Source: an uncultured Treponema sp.
GTDB taxonomy: Bacteria > Spirochaetota > Spirochaetia > Treponematales > Treponemataceae
Assembly: GCA_937894335.1 (NCBI GenBank)
Contig: CALCRU010000059.1
Span: 1-62,891 of the forward strand
Direction: 5' to 3'
Length of the DNA stretch: 62,891 nucleotides
The first letter of the stretch is position 1, and the number at the start of each line of letters is the position of its first letter. The position numbers and the translations under genes were made by a program. Shown here one piece after another: positions 6,204 through 14,978 of the stretch. The notes below the pieces were generated by a model. That model ran no database searches, had not been told where the DNA came from, and saw only the letters and a program-made list of their open reading frames with translations.

Positions 6204-8318
6204 ATGGCAAAGAAAGAGCTTGACCGCTTTGAAAAAAATCCTAAGAAAGACGTTCAGATAAAGACAAAACTTCTGGGCATCATTGGTCTTGCAGTTATTG
6301 TTGCGGCAGCATCAGTTGCCTCCCTAAGCCTGTTTTTGGCATCAAGGTTTGTTCAGGACGACATAAGGAACACTCTTAAGCATTCTGGCATTGGTGCAAA
6401 CGACATTCTTGAAGACTGGGCAGACAGCGTAAACCAGTATTCATACCTTCTTTCCGTAAACCCTGCGCTCATTACGCCCTATGCAAACGGAAACACCAGT
6501 GAACTTCAGCGTCTTGTTGGAACCTACTCCACAAACATAAATGTTGAACTTCTTGCATGGGTTAACGAGGCTGGAATAATTGTTGCAGCCCACGGTGCAA
6601 ATGTTGGCGAAAATGTTGCAAACAATGCCGTAGTCCGGGAAGCAATAAAGGGAAACAGGACACTTTCTTACGAGCCTTTCGGAGACCTTGCCTTTGCAAC
6701 TGTTGCGGCCTCACCTGTCTTTGTAAACGGCGTGAGATCTGGCTGTGTTGTAGTAGGCTACGACCTTGCCAACGGTGAAATAAGCGACATGATTGCTTCC
6801 GCTTACGACAGCGAATGTACAATCTTTAAAGACAACATCCGCGTGGCAACAACTATTGTAGATGCGGCAACAGGAAAAGCCCTTGTGGGAACAACTTTGG
6901 ACAACACTGCCATTGTAAATCAGGTTCTGGGAAAGGGTGAGGCCTATCACGGAAACAACACGATTAACGGCGAGCAGTACATGTCAATCTACTCTCCGCT
7001 TAAAGGAAGCGACGGAACCGTAACTGGTATGGTATTCATTGCAAAGAGCATGTCTACCGTCAACAGCATCACCATAAACATCAGCAAGTGGACAATACCT
7101 ACAACTGTCGCAATAATCGCTGTAATCGTCTTCATTTCCTACTTCTTCGTAAACTGGCTCATGTGGCGTATTGCAAATGTTACCAACACCCTCAAAGAAA
7201 TGGAAACAGGAGAGGCAGACCTTACAAAACGCTGCAAGCTCTTTATCCGCGACGAAATTGGTGCGTTGGTCATTCACTTTGATGCATTCTGCGACAAGTT
7301 GCAGAACATCATTGCGGAAGTTAAGGACTCAAAGGCAACTCTTTCCAGTGCTGGTACAGAGCTTTCAGCCGCAACAGAAGATGCTGTAAGTTCAATCACT
7401 CAGATTATTGCAAACATCGAGGGAATCCACAGTCAGATTGCAAACCAGGGTAATTCCGTAAACCAGACTGCAAATGCCGTTAAGGGAATCTCCAGCAACA
7501 TTCAGAATCTTGACAGGATGATTGACGACCAGTCTTCTGGAGTTACACAGGCATCTGCCGCAGTTGAAGAGATGATGGGAAACATTGCCTCTGTAAACAA
7601 CTCTGTAGAAAAGATGGCTTCTTCATTTACAGAACTTTCAAACAACGCCCAGACAGGTTTCAACAAACAGCAGGATGTTAACGACCGAATCAAGCAGATT
7701 GAAAACCAGTCTCAGTTGCTGCAGGAAGCAAACCTTGCAATTTCTAGCATAGCAGAACAGACAAACCTTCTTGCTATGAACGCCGCCATTGAGGCAGCCC
7801 ACGCAGGCGAAGCAGGTAAGGGATTCTCTGTTGTTGCAGACGAAATCCGCAAACTGTCAGAAACTTCTACGGAACAGTCAAAGACAATCGGTGACCAGCT
7901 TAACAACATTAAGGCGGCCATTGAAGAAGTTGTTTCCGCTTCCAACGAGTCAAGTCAGGCCTTTACAGAAGTTACCAACAAGATTAAGGAAACTGATGAA
8001 CTTGTCATTCAGATTAAGGCAGCCATGGACGAGCAGAACTCAGGTTCTCAGCAGATTAGCGAAGCCCTTAAGGCAATGAACGACAGTACTGTAGAGGTTC
8101 AGCGCTCATCAAAGGAAATGTCCGCACAGAACGAAAAGGTTATGTCAGAAATGAACATTCTTCAGGATGTTACCGAAAGCATGAAGCAGAGCATGGAAGA
8201 AATGGCAAGCGGCGCACGCAAAATCAACGAAACAGGCGCAACCCTTGGTACTATTTCAAACAAGGTACAGGAATCTATTACCAACATCGGTGACCAGATT
8301 GACCTGTTCAAAGTGTGA
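6204..8318 (+). CDS. Methyl-accepting chemotaxis protein with periplasmic Cache-type sensor
   Basis: Chemoreceptor of 704 residues. The start at 6204 is supported by AAGGAG 10 nt upstream. TM1 lies at about residues 24-46, then a periplasmic domain to about 290 with double-Cache character (LLAWVNEAGIIVAAHGAN, IYSPLKGSDGTVTGMVFIA), TM2 near 295-320 and a HAMP domain (RIANVTNTLKEMETGEADL). The signalling hairpin tip (EQTNLLAMNAAIEAAHAGEA) is near 512-535. Ligands of such domains are typically amino or carboxylic acids, but none can be named here. It ends DLFKV like the receptor at 1.8 kb, without a CheR-binding tail. Confidence 0.95.
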   Translation: MAKKELDRFEKNPKKDVQIKTKLLGIIGLAVIVAAASVASLSLFLASRFVQDDIRNTLKHSGIGANDILEDWADSVNQYSYLLSVNPALITPYANGNTSELQRLVGTYSTNINVELLAWVNEAGIIVAAHGANVGENVANNAVVREAIKGNRTLSYEPFGDLAFATVAASPVFVNGVRSGCVVVGYDLANGEISDMIASAYDSECTIFKDNIRVATTIVDAATGKALVGTTLDNTAIVNQVLGKGEAYHGNNTINGEQYMSIYSPLKGSDGTVTGMVFIAKSMSTVNSITINISKWTIPTTVAIIAVIVFISYFFVNWLMWRIANVTNTLKEMETGEADLTKRCKLFIRDEIGALVIHFDAFCDKLQNIIAEVKDSKATLSSAGTELSAATEDAVSSITQIIANIEGIHSQIANQGNSVNQTANAVKGISSNIQNLDRMIDDQSSGVTQASAAVEEMMGNIASVNNSVEKMASSFTELSNNAQTGFNKQQDVNDRIKQIENQSQLLQEANLAISSIAEQTNLLAMNAAIEAAHAGEAGKGFSVVADEIRKLSETSTEQSKTIGDQLNNIKAAIEEVVSASNESSQAFTEVTNKIKETDELVIQIKAAMDEQNSGSQQISEALKAMNDSTVEVQRSSKEMSAQNEKVMSEMNILQDVTESMKQSMEEMASGARKINETGATLGTISNKVQESITNIGDQIDLFKV

Positions 8319-8344
8319 TGCAAGCATACTAAACTAAACAAATG

Positions 8345-8374
8345 CGGGTCCTGCTTACGGGGCCCGTTTTTTTT
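8345..8374 (+). terminator. Rho-independent terminator of chemoreceptor gene
   Basis: Stem CGGGTCC/GGGGCCCG (8345-8366, one G-U pair) followed by eight T (8367-8374). Confidence 0.9.
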
Positions 8375-8386
8375 GCCCTGCTACTG

Positions 8387-8416
8387 TTGACACAAGAGGG
8401 CAAGAGAAGGCATAAT
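8387..8416 (+). promoter_or_regulatory. Promoter of lipoprotein gene
   Basis: TTGACA (8387-8392), 18 bp, CATAAT (8411-8416). The leader would be about 55 nt. Confidence 0.65.
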
Positions 8417-8476
8417 TTGTTAAGCGTGTAACTTAAGGTTGCATTAAACTGTTTACATATCGAAAGGGGGTTCACT

Positions 8477-8965
8477 ATGAATTTACGAAAAGTCCTTAAA
8501 CCTGCAGTTGGCATTCTGGCACTGGCACTTACCGCTGTTTTAAGTTCCTGTATTTTTATTTGGTCGTCATATTTGGAAGTGGGAACATTTACTTTCTACA
8601 ATAACAGTTCATATACCGTTACAATCACCAATATAAGATGTGATGATTCCAGGGTGTACCCAAGTGCATATAGTTTTACACTTTCCCCTAACGGAGGACA
8701 AAGAACAATCACCTTGAGGGCGCCAAGCACCTATAGCGTATATAGTCTGGGCATACGATATGAATACAGCCCATCAGACAACCTGACACTTGAGACTAGA
8801 AACGGTACGGCTTACTTTACCAATAAACAAAACTCCAGCATACTCCCCCCAGCCGCAAACATAATTGCAGACCCCTCAGCCACAGAAGAAGAGTCCTCAA
8901 CTGCAAGTGCAACTGCGACTGTGTCGGCGCAAGCGACTGCAACTGCGGCACCTGTTAACCAGTAG
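8477..8965 (+). CDS. Putative lipoprotein
   Basis: Protein of 162 residues with a type II signal peptide: charged MNLRKVLKP, hydrophobic core, lipobox LSSC with the acylated Cys at residue 25. The mature region is beta-rich and Tyr/Ser/Thr-rich (TFTFYNNSSYTVTITN), resembling a short immunoglobulin-like surface domain. The last 35 residues are a low-complexity Ala/Thr/Ser tail. AAAGGGGG precedes the ATG. The function is unknown. A degenerate tandem array begins six bases after the stop. Confidence 0.8.
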   Translation: MNLRKVLKPAVGILALALTAVLSSCIFIWSSYLEVGTFTFYNNSSYTVTITNIRCDDSRVYPSAYSFTLSPNGGQRTITLRAPSTYSVYSLGIRYEYSPSDNLTLETRNGTAYFTNKQNSSILPPAANIIADPSATEEESSTASATATVSAQATATAAPVNQ

Positions 8966-8971
8966 CACCAT

Positions 8972-9094
8972 CTGTTACGCGTAAGAAATAAACTTACGCA
9001 GACAAGAGGCAACCTTGCGCATAAGAAGCACAACTTATGCGTAAGAGCCGCCCCATTACGCAACAGAGCGAGTCCTATCGCATAACTACGCCCA
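8972..9094. repeat. Degenerate 20-21-bp tandem array (six units)
   Basis: Six units of 21, 21, 20, 20, 21 and 20 bp start at 8972, 8993, 9014, 9034, 9054 and 9075. Each has a TTACGC/TTGCGC/TTATGC core at its left end followed by a purine-rich AAGA stretch and a C-rich right end. Adjacent cores can pair as short hairpins (GCGTAAG with CTTACGC). Confidence 0.75.
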
Positions 9095-9136
9095 TCAGCA
9101 CAAGTCCAACTTCTAAAAAAACTTTTCCCAAAAGGC

Positions 9137-9165
9137 TTGCATATATTCCATATTTACCTTAAAAT
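9137..9165 (+). promoter_or_regulatory. Candidate promoter of the diaminopropane operon
   Basis: TTGCAT (9137-9142), 17 bp, TAAAAT (9160-9165). A second candidate -35 (TTGACA, 9235-9240) lies nearer the gene. Confidence 0.4.
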
Positions 9166-9248
9166 TGCTTACCATTTGAAACAGGTTGCAGGAGCAAAGC
9201 TTTTGCGGCACATCAAGCATTTGTGGCGCTGTCGTTGACAGGTTTTGG

Positions 9249-9287
9249 AGTATGAATGTCATACTCTGATTTTTCCCATTGGGAGAA
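9249..9287 (+). promoter_or_regulatory. Dyad and SD-sequestering hairpin before the aminotransferase gene
   Basis: A perfect dyad AGTATG-N5-CATACT (9249-9265) sits just downstream of TTGACA at 9235. It is followed by a 7-bp hairpin (TTTTCCC with GGGAGAAA, 3-nt loop) that locks the GGGAG ribosome site used by the ATG at 9293. Together they suggest both an operator and translational control. Function is inferred only. Confidence 0.4.
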
Positions 9288-9292
9288 AATGA

Positions 9293-10648
9293 ATGCAAAA
9301 CTCTTTTTACATGCAGCGGCAAGAAGCCACTGAATCAAACGCACGCTCTTATCCGCGTAAGTTTCCAATCGCATTACAGAAAGCAGAAGGCTCTTGGGTA
9401 GAAGATGTAGAAGGCAACCGCTACCTAGATTTCTTATGTGGTGCAGGAACCCTTGCACTGGGTCACAATGCACCCCAGGTAAATCAGGCCATGATAGAAC
9501 TTCTTTCAAGCGGCGCTCCCCTGCATACACTGGACCTTACCACTCCCACAAAAGACGAATTTGTGCAAACTATTTTAGACCTTCTTCCGGGAGAACTTCA
9601 CAACAAGGCAAAAATTCAGTTCTGTTCTCCCAGCGGAACAGATGCAGTTGATGCGGCAATCAAACTGTGCAAAACCGCAACTGGCCGGGGAACAGTAGTT
9701 TCATTTACAGGAGCCTATCACGGAATGGGTCACGGAGCCTTAAGTTTAACCGGAAATTTGGCGGCAAAGTCTCCTGTGCAAAATCTTATGGGCGGAGTCC
9801 ACTTTCTTCCCTACCCCTACTCTTACCGCTGTCCCTTTGGCTTAGGAGGCGATGCAGGAACAAAAGCAGCCTGTGCATATTTTGAACGCATGCTCACAGA
9901 CCCAGAAAGCGGAATTGCAAAACCGGCGGCAGTAATTATTGAACCCATTCAGGGCGAAGGTGGAGTAATTCCTGCTCCTGTAGAATTTCTTAAGACAGTC
10001 CGCAGGGTAACAAGAGAACTCGGCATCCCCATGATAACAGACGAAATCCAGTGCGGCATAGGGCGCTCTGGAAAACTCTTTGCCTTTGAATATGCAGACA
10101 TTGTTCCCGATGTAATTCTGTGTAGCAAGGCAATAGGAGGCTCACAGCCCCTTGCTGTCGTCATTTACAACAAAGACCTTGACGCATGGCAACCTGGCGC
10201 TCACGCAGGAACATTCCGCGGAAATCAGCTTGCAATGAAGGCTGGAACTGTAGTTTTAAAAACCGTAAGCGAAGAAAAATTCCTTGCAGAAGTAAGGAGA
10301 AAGGGCGACTACCTCCGTTCAAAAATAAACGAACTCAAAGATCAGGTAAGCATAATAGGCGATGTTCGTGGCAAAGGCCTTATGATGGGTGTAGAATTTG
10401 TAAACCCAAACCTAAAGCCCGACTCCATAGGTTCCTTCCCTGCTGATGGAAAAATCAGTACGGCAGTACAACAGGAATGCTTTAAAAACAAACTGATTAT
10501 GGAAAAAGGCGGCAGACACGGTGCCGTAATGCGCTGTCTGTGTGCCCTAAATGTAAGCGACGAAGACCTTAACACAATGATTCAGATTTTCTCTACTGCG
10601 GTAAAGAACATAGACTCTCAGGTTAAGAAGGGAACATTCGGTAAGTAG
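9293..10648 (+). CDS. dat: L-2,4-diaminobutyrate:2-oxoglutarate aminotransferase
   Basis: Class-III PLP aminotransferase of 451 residues. It shows GSWVEDVEGNRYLDFLCGAG, the phosphate-binding PSGTDAVDAAIKLC, FTGAYHGMGHGALSL, IIEPIQGEGG, the cofactor Asp in ITDEIQCGIGRSGK and the Schiff-base Lys in CSKAIGG. The length and the immediate partnership with a group II decarboxylase identify the Dat branch rather than ornithine or 4-aminobutyrate aminotransferases. Dat makes L-2,4-diaminobutyrate from aspartate semialdehyde and an amino donor. The decarboxylase gene starts one base after its stop. A downstream in-frame ATG (9311) is an alternative start. Confidence 0.88.
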   Translation: MQNSFYMQRQEATESNARSYPRKFPIALQKAEGSWVEDVEGNRYLDFLCGAGTLALGHNAPQVNQAMIELLSSGAPLHTLDLTTPTKDEFVQTILDLLPGELHNKAKIQFCSPSGTDAVDAAIKLCKTATGRGTVVSFTGAYHGMGHGALSLTGNLAAKSPVQNLMGGVHFLPYPYSYRCPFGLGGDAGTKAACAYFERMLTDPESGIAKPAAVIIEPIQGEGGVIPAPVEFLKTVRRVTRELGIPMITDEIQCGIGRSGKLFAFEYADIVPDVILCSKAIGGSQPLAVVIYNKDLDAWQPGAHAGTFRGNQLAMKAGTVVLKTVSEEKFLAEVRRKGDYLRSKINELKDQVSIIGDVRGKGLMMGVEFVNPNLKPDSIGSFPADGKISTAVQQECFKNKLIMEKGGRHGAVMRCLCALNVSDEDLNTMIQIFSTAVKNIDSQVKKGTFGK

Positions 10649-10649
10649 C

Positions 10650-12116
10650 ATGGGCGACTCATATTTTCTTACAAACGAACAGGAAGACAAAACAGCCTAC
10701 GCCCAGATGATAACAAAGACAATGCTTTCTGTCTGTGCTTCTTACAGCGACAAAAAAGCATACACTGGTCCCAAGCCGCAGGAACTTTCCAAACTGATTT
10801 CTTCATGCAACATTCTTCCTGAACATGGAATAGGATTTGAAAAGCTCATGCAGAATGTAGAAAAATACATACTGCCAAATTTTCTGCGCACTAGTTCAAC
10901 CCAGTACATGGCCCACCTGCACAGTCCCGCCCTTTTAGAATCAGTATGTGCCGAACTTATTTTAAGCACCTTTAACCAGAGCATGGACAGCTGGGATCAG
11001 GCACCTGTAGCAACAGAAGTTGAATGCGCCACAGTAAGAATGCTGTGCTCACTTTTTGGCTACACTGATTCAGGCAGTCAACCCGACGGATGTTTTACAA
11101 GCGGAGGAAGTCAGTCAAACATTACTGGCATTTTTCTTGCAAGAGACTGGTTCTGTAGCACTCACCTTAACCACGACATAAAAAAGTTGGGTCTTCCCTC
11201 ATGCTATTCCAAACTTAGGCTTTACACTTCAGAAGTATCTCACTTTTCCATGGAAAAAGCCTGTCACCTCCTTGGACTGGGCTACAATGCCGCAGTAAAA
11301 GTTCCAGTAGACGAAAGGCAGAAAATGGATGTGGAAAAACTTAAGGAACTAATTCAAAAAGACAGAAGCCAAGGTAACATTCCCTTCTGCATTGTTGCAA
11401 CAATAGGCACCACAGATTACGGTTCCATTGACGATGCAGGCCAGTTAAGACGCATTGCAGACGAAGAGGGCATGTGGCTTCACGCTGATGCCGCCTACGG
11501 AAGCGGTCTTGTAATGTCGCAAAACTATGCAGAACGGATGGGTCCCCTTAACCTGTGCAACTCCATTACAGTAGACTTTCACAAGATGTTTTCCCTCCCC
11601 ATAAGCTGCAGTGCAATTCTAGTAAAGGACAAAAACACCTTTAGTCCCCTGGAACTTCATGCAGACTACCTTAACAGGGAAGAAGACGAAGAAGATGGCT
11701 ACACAAACCTTGTGGGAAAATCCCTCCAGACAACTCGCCGCTTTGACGCCCTTAAAGTGTGGATGTCATTTCAGGCAAGAGGAAAAGACGGTTACGCAAA
11801 ACTCATAGACACTTCGGTTCAGAACGCTTACTACGCATACAAGAAAATTAAGGAAAATAGCCGCTTTGAATGTGCCATAGAACCAGAAATAAGTTCAGTG
11901 GTGTTCAGGCTTGTTCAGCCAAACCTTACTCCCCAAGAGACAGACGAACTTAACAAGGAAGTGCGTCGGGCGCTTTTGCACGAGCATGGAATCGTAATAG
12001 GACAGACGGTTTACAAAGAGCGTACCCACTTAAAGTTTACGCTTTTAAATCCCCGTCTTACACATGAAAAAATTGATTCCCTTTTAGAAACGATTGCAGG
12101 GCTGGCCAAAAAGTAA
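10650..12116 (+). CDS. ddc: L-2,4-diaminobutyrate decarboxylase
   Basis: Group II PLP-dependent decarboxylase of 488 residues. Motifs include TSGGSQSNITG, VATIGTTDYGSIDD, HADAAYGSGLV (PLP-stacking His/Asp) and the Schiff-base Lys in VDFHKMFSLP near residue 313. It would convert diaminobutyrate made by the preceding aminotransferase into 1,3-diaminopropane, a polyamine or precursor of norspermidine. The two-gene operon dat-ddc with a one-base gap is the same arrangement as in Acinetobacter and Haemophilus. A siderophore role for the diamine is possible but no siderophore synthetase is nearby. Confidence 0.88.
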   Translation: MGDSYFLTNEQEDKTAYAQMITKTMLSVCASYSDKKAYTGPKPQELSKLISSCNILPEHGIGFEKLMQNVEKYILPNFLRTSSTQYMAHLHSPALLESVCAELILSTFNQSMDSWDQAPVATEVECATVRMLCSLFGYTDSGSQPDGCFTSGGSQSNITGIFLARDWFCSTHLNHDIKKLGLPSCYSKLRLYTSEVSHFSMEKACHLLGLGYNAAVKVPVDERQKMDVEKLKELIQKDRSQGNIPFCIVATIGTTDYGSIDDAGQLRRIADEEGMWLHADAAYGSGLVMSQNYAERMGPLNLCNSITVDFHKMFSLPISCSAILVKDKNTFSPLELHADYLNREEDEEDGYTNLVGKSLQTTRRFDALKVWMSFQARGKDGYAKLIDTSVQNAYYAYKKIKENSRFECAIEPEISSVVFRLVQPNLTPQETDELNKEVRRALLHEHGIVIGQTVYKERTHLKFTLLNPRLTHEKIDSLLETIAGLAKK

Positions 12117-12127
12117 GGCTCTCTTAA

Positions 12128-12979
12128 CTACATAAGAAAGTTTTCGTCAGAACTTGCAAACTCTTCTGCCGCCCTGTTGTAGTCTTCCCAAGAAGAAGAA
12201 AACAAGGGACGCACTCCTGGAATTTCTGCAAGGTCTGCAACGGTAAGAAAGTGATAGTCAATTCCCTTTTCTACAAAAAAGTCATGTATGCGGTCAACGG
12301 AGTTATCCAAAATGTAGGCCACAAATGTTGAACATACAAACAGTTCTTTTTTTTGTTTTGATTTTTTTGCGTGAGTCCTGTAAAACTCATCCAGTCCCTG
12401 TTCGTCTTCTGCGGTAAGATATTTTCTTTCCACACAGTATTGGGCTATCACAAAATTCTGAAGCACGCTGTAAGAAAGGTTGCTAGAATTTCTTATAAGC
12501 TCTATGGCCCTGTCGTATTCTTCTCTGGTTACCTTTACCGCAAAAACAATCTGCTGAGACTTTTCTGCATCGCATGTGTCCATATAGGGATTCGTACTAA
12601 TGTCTGTACAATGCTCAACCTTTACGCAAGAAGCACCTGTCTGGGTAAGGCTAAAAAAATCATCCTTTAATGAAAATCCTATGCTTGCGTGGCTTACATG
12701 ATAGTCGGACACATCGGTTTTAGAAATGCAGTAGCGCAGAAAGTTTGTGGACGAAAATGTTTTTTTGTAAACAGGGCTGTAAAGTCTAATAAAAAGATAG
12801 CAGTCATCGTCTTGAGGTTTAGGAATGTTCTCCAGTACACAGGCAATCTCTTCTTCTGCGGCGGCCTTTATTTCGGCAGCATTTACCGTATGAACATGAT
12901 GGGCATAGGTTCCCAAAAGAAAAATGCCAGAGGTGCAAGAGATTATCAGCTTGTTAAAAAACGGTGGCTTAACTTTCAT
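12128..12979 (-). CDS. Putative permuted NlpC/P60-like (YiiX-type) protein
   Basis: Protein of 283 residues with an N-terminal hydrophobic segment (ISCTSGIFLLGTYAHHVHTVNA), probably a membrane anchor or signal peptide. An early His motif (VSHASIGFSL, residue about 95) and a late Cys motif (LFVCSTFVAYIL, about 216) are in the order expected for circularly permuted papain-like NlpC/P60 hydrolases. The family call is inference. Substrates of such proteins are cell-wall peptides or acyl groups. The promoter overlaps the terminator of the ABC operon, and the ATG lies 11 nt after the -10 box with no ribosome site. Confidence 0.6.
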   Translation of the reverse strand: MKVKPPFFNKLIISCTSGIFLLGTYAHHVHTVNAAEIKAAAEEEIACVLENIPKPQDDDCYLFIRLYSPVYKKTFSSTNFLRYCISKTDVSDYHVSHASIGFSLKDDFFSLTQTGASCVKVEHCTDISTNPYMDTCDAEKSQQIVFAVKVTREEYDRAIELIRNSSNLSYSVLQNFVIAQYCVERKYLTAEDEQGLDEFYRTHAKKSKQKKELFVCSTFVAYILDNSVDRIHDFFVEKGIDYHFLTVADLAEIPGVRPLFSSSWEDYNRAAEEFASSDENFLM

Positions 12980-12990
12980 ACTTCTGTTTT

Positions 12991-13019
12991 ATTATAAGAA
13001 AAAAAGGCAGTCCCTGCAA
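12991..13019 (-). promoter_or_regulatory. Promoter embedded in a terminator
   Basis: Minus strand TTGCAG (13014-13019), 17 bp, consensus TATAAT (12991-12996). The -35 box lies inside the terminator loop and the -10 box directly follows its T-run. Confidence 0.65.
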
Positions 13020-13035
13020 GATGTGGAAACTGCCT
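12998..13035 (-). terminator. Terminator of the GntR-ABC operon
   Basis: Stem AGGCAGT/ACTGCCT (13005-13011 with 13029-13035) with a 17-nt loop, then a T-run (12998-13005) on the minus strand. Confidence 0.75.
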
Positions 13036-13058
13036 TTAAAGATTATGCAGGACTTACC

Positions 13059-13871
13059 CTACTCCAGATTCATTCTAAACTGAAGGATAAGCTGAGTTAC
13101 AACTCCAAAGACTACCGCATATACGACATTCATAAGGTCTACAAGCCAAATAACGCTAGCGGCCTCAGCCGTAGTGCCAATGTTGTAAGCCATGCTGTCA
13201 ATCCAGCTGTAGCCCAAGTGACCCACAAGGATTATAAGCAGGACTGCAACCACAACTTCAATAAGTTTGCGGTGCTTTTTTGCAAGATGGCTTATTGCAT
13301 TTACAACATAGCAGAACATCACAATAAGAAGGAATCCGCTTATGCCAAAGCATATCATTGCAAACATAAAGCTTATGCTAAAGTCTTCGTCCATAAGGGC
13401 ATCAATAATATAACCAATTGTTTCGCTGTCAAGAACTCTTATAAAAAGAAGAATTACAGACAAAGCAATTATCACGGTGTAGATGAGTGACCAGACAAAA
13501 GCAACAAGAGCGCGACCCCACACATGCTCGCCCACTGTTACAGGAAGGGACATGTTAAGGTAGGCCTCGTCTCCAAGCATGCCGTGCTTAAAACGCTTTT
13601 CCAGATAGACTAGCGTTACCGCAAAACTTGCAATGTACACTACGACGCACAAAAATCCAAGCAACCCCTTAAACCATGACGGTGCAGTTGAAGAAGCGGC
13701 ATCAATAAATTCATTCTTTATCTCTGGTCCCAGAATGAAGACTCCTGCAAGAAGAGCAACAACCAGTACCGCCGCATAAATGGGAAGTAGCACCCTGTAC
13801 GAATTAAGGAATTCATATTTAAAGACTTTTCCCAAAGACGGGAACGGATTTCTTATTTTCTTGTCTTCCAT
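13059..13871 (-). CDS. ABC-2-type transporter permease
   Basis: Integral membrane protein of 270 residues. The start at 13871 (MEDKKIRNPF) is set by AAGGAG 7 nt upstream. About six hydrophobic segments are visible, among them LLPIYAAVLVVALLAGVFIL, GLLGFLCVVVYIASFAVTLVYL, VWSLIYTVIIALSVILLF and VVAVLLIILVGHLGYSW. It is the membrane half of the exporter encoded with the ATPase upstream. In YtrA-type GntR operons such exporters are linked to cell-envelope stress or antimicrobial peptides. The substrate here is unknown. Confidence 0.85.
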   Translation of the reverse strand: MEDKKIRNPFPSLGKVFKYEFLNSYRVLLPIYAAVLVVALLAGVFILGPEIKNEFIDAASSTAPSWFKGLLGFLCVVVYIASFAVTLVYLEKRFKHGMLGDEAYLNMSLPVTVGEHVWGRALVAFVWSLIYTVIIALSVILLFIRVLDSETIGYIIDALMDEDFSISFMFAMICFGISGFLLIVMFCYVVNAISHLAKKHRKLIEVVVAVLLIILVGHLGYSWIDSMAYNIGTTAEAASVIWLVDLMNVVYAVVFGVVTQLILQFRMNLE

Positions 13872-13882
13872 TTTCTTTCTCC

Positions 13883-14581
13883 TTAGCACTTGAATTCTTC
13901 GCGGAACAAAGCGTCTATAGACATTCCTGTTTCTTCGCGAATAGATTCCACATCACCTTGACGCACAATTTTTCCCTGTTTAAGGAAGAGCACATGGTTA
14001 AGGACAGATTCAATGTCGCTTATAAGGTGAGTTGAAATGATTACGGTTGAGTCTTCACGGTAGTTACCGATTATTGTCTCAAGTATGTAGTCTCGTGCAG
14101 CCGGGTCAACGCCGCCAATGGGTTCATCCAGCATGTAGAGGGGAACTTCACGGCTCATGGTAAGAATAAGCTGAACCTTTTCCTTTGTACCTTTAGAAAG
14201 AGTCTTAAGTTTTTCCTTAGGATCAATGTTAAGGCGCTTAAGCATGTCGTAAGCCTTGTCCTTGTTAAAGTTTGCAAAGAAATCGGCAAACATGCTTACC
14301 AAATCCGCAACAGTCATCCAGTCGTTAAGGTAAACCTTGTCAGGCTGATAGGAAACTATTGCCTTTGATTCAGCACCAGGCTTAAGTCCGCAAACTGCAA
14401 TTTCTCCTGAAGAAGGCTTTAAAAGCCCTGCCGCAAGTTTAAGCAGTGTCGTCTTTCCGCTGCCATTGGGGCCAAGAAGTCCTACAATGGAACCAGCCGG
14501 AACCTGCAGGTCAATAGCATCAAGAGCCGTCTTAGTCAAATATTTTTTTGAAAGCGACTTACACTCCAAAACAGAATTCAT
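13883..14581 (-). CDS. ABC transporter ATP-binding protein
   Basis: ATPase of 232 residues: Walker A GLLGPNGSGKTTLL, Q-loop SYQPDK, signature LSKGTKEKVQL (LSGGQ variant), Walker B LYMLDEPIGGVDP and switch His in ISTHL. The permease gene begins 11 nt after its stop and the GntR gene ends 11 nt before its start, so the three form one operon. Confidence 0.92.
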   Translation of the reverse strand: MNSVLECKSLSKKYLTKTALDAIDLQVPAGSIVGLLGPNGSGKTTLLKLAAGLLKPSSGEIAVCGLKPGAESKAIVSYQPDKVYLNDWMTVADLVSMFADFFANFNKDKAYDMLKRLNIDPKEKLKTLSKGTKEKVQLILTMSREVPLYMLDEPIGGVDPAARDYILETIIGNYREDSTVIISTHLISDIESVLNHVLFLKQGKIVRQGDVESIREETGMSIDALFREEFKC

Positions 14582-14592
14582 TTTATTCTCCT

Positions 14593-14952
14593 TTATTCTT
14601 CCAAAGCTTTTACTGCCTTTACAACTTCGCTTTTTGTAAAGCCAAGTGCCATCATCTTTTGCATGAATACGGAAACTTCTTCGTCAAAAAGTTCCTTCCG
14701 TAAGGCTGCAATTTTTTCCACATCATCAGTTATGAACCTGCCTGCGGTGCGCTCGGGGCGTACAAGTTCCAGCCGTTCTAGTTCGGCAAGAGCCCTCTGC
14801 ATTGTGTTGGGATTAACTTTCGCTTCCATTGCCAAATCGCGGACGGAATTAAGTTTGCTTCCCGGCTTTAGTTCACCCGAAACAATGCGGATTTTAAAGC
14901 AGTCCATCAACTGAAGGTAAATTGGTTTTTCGCTGGTAAATGTGTATTCCAT
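14593..14952 (-). CDS. GntR-family regulator, YtrA subfamily
   Basis: Protein of 119 residues. The winged helix-turn-helix (YLQLMDCFKIRIVSGELKPG ... VNPNTMQRALAELERLELV) fills the first 75 residues, followed only by a short helical tail, which defines the YtrA class. It should repress its own operon with the ABC exporter by binding the dyad at 14979-15010 over the promoter. A GGAGGT ribosome site precedes the start. Confidence 0.92.
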   Translation of the reverse strand: MEYTFTSEKPIYLQLMDCFKIRIVSGELKPGSKLNSVRDLAMEAKVNPNTMQRALAELERLELVRPERTAGRFITDDVEKIAALRKELFDEEVSVFMQKMMALGFTKSEVVKAVKALEE

Positions 14953-14978
14953 ACGATACCTGACCTCCTGTAATAGTA

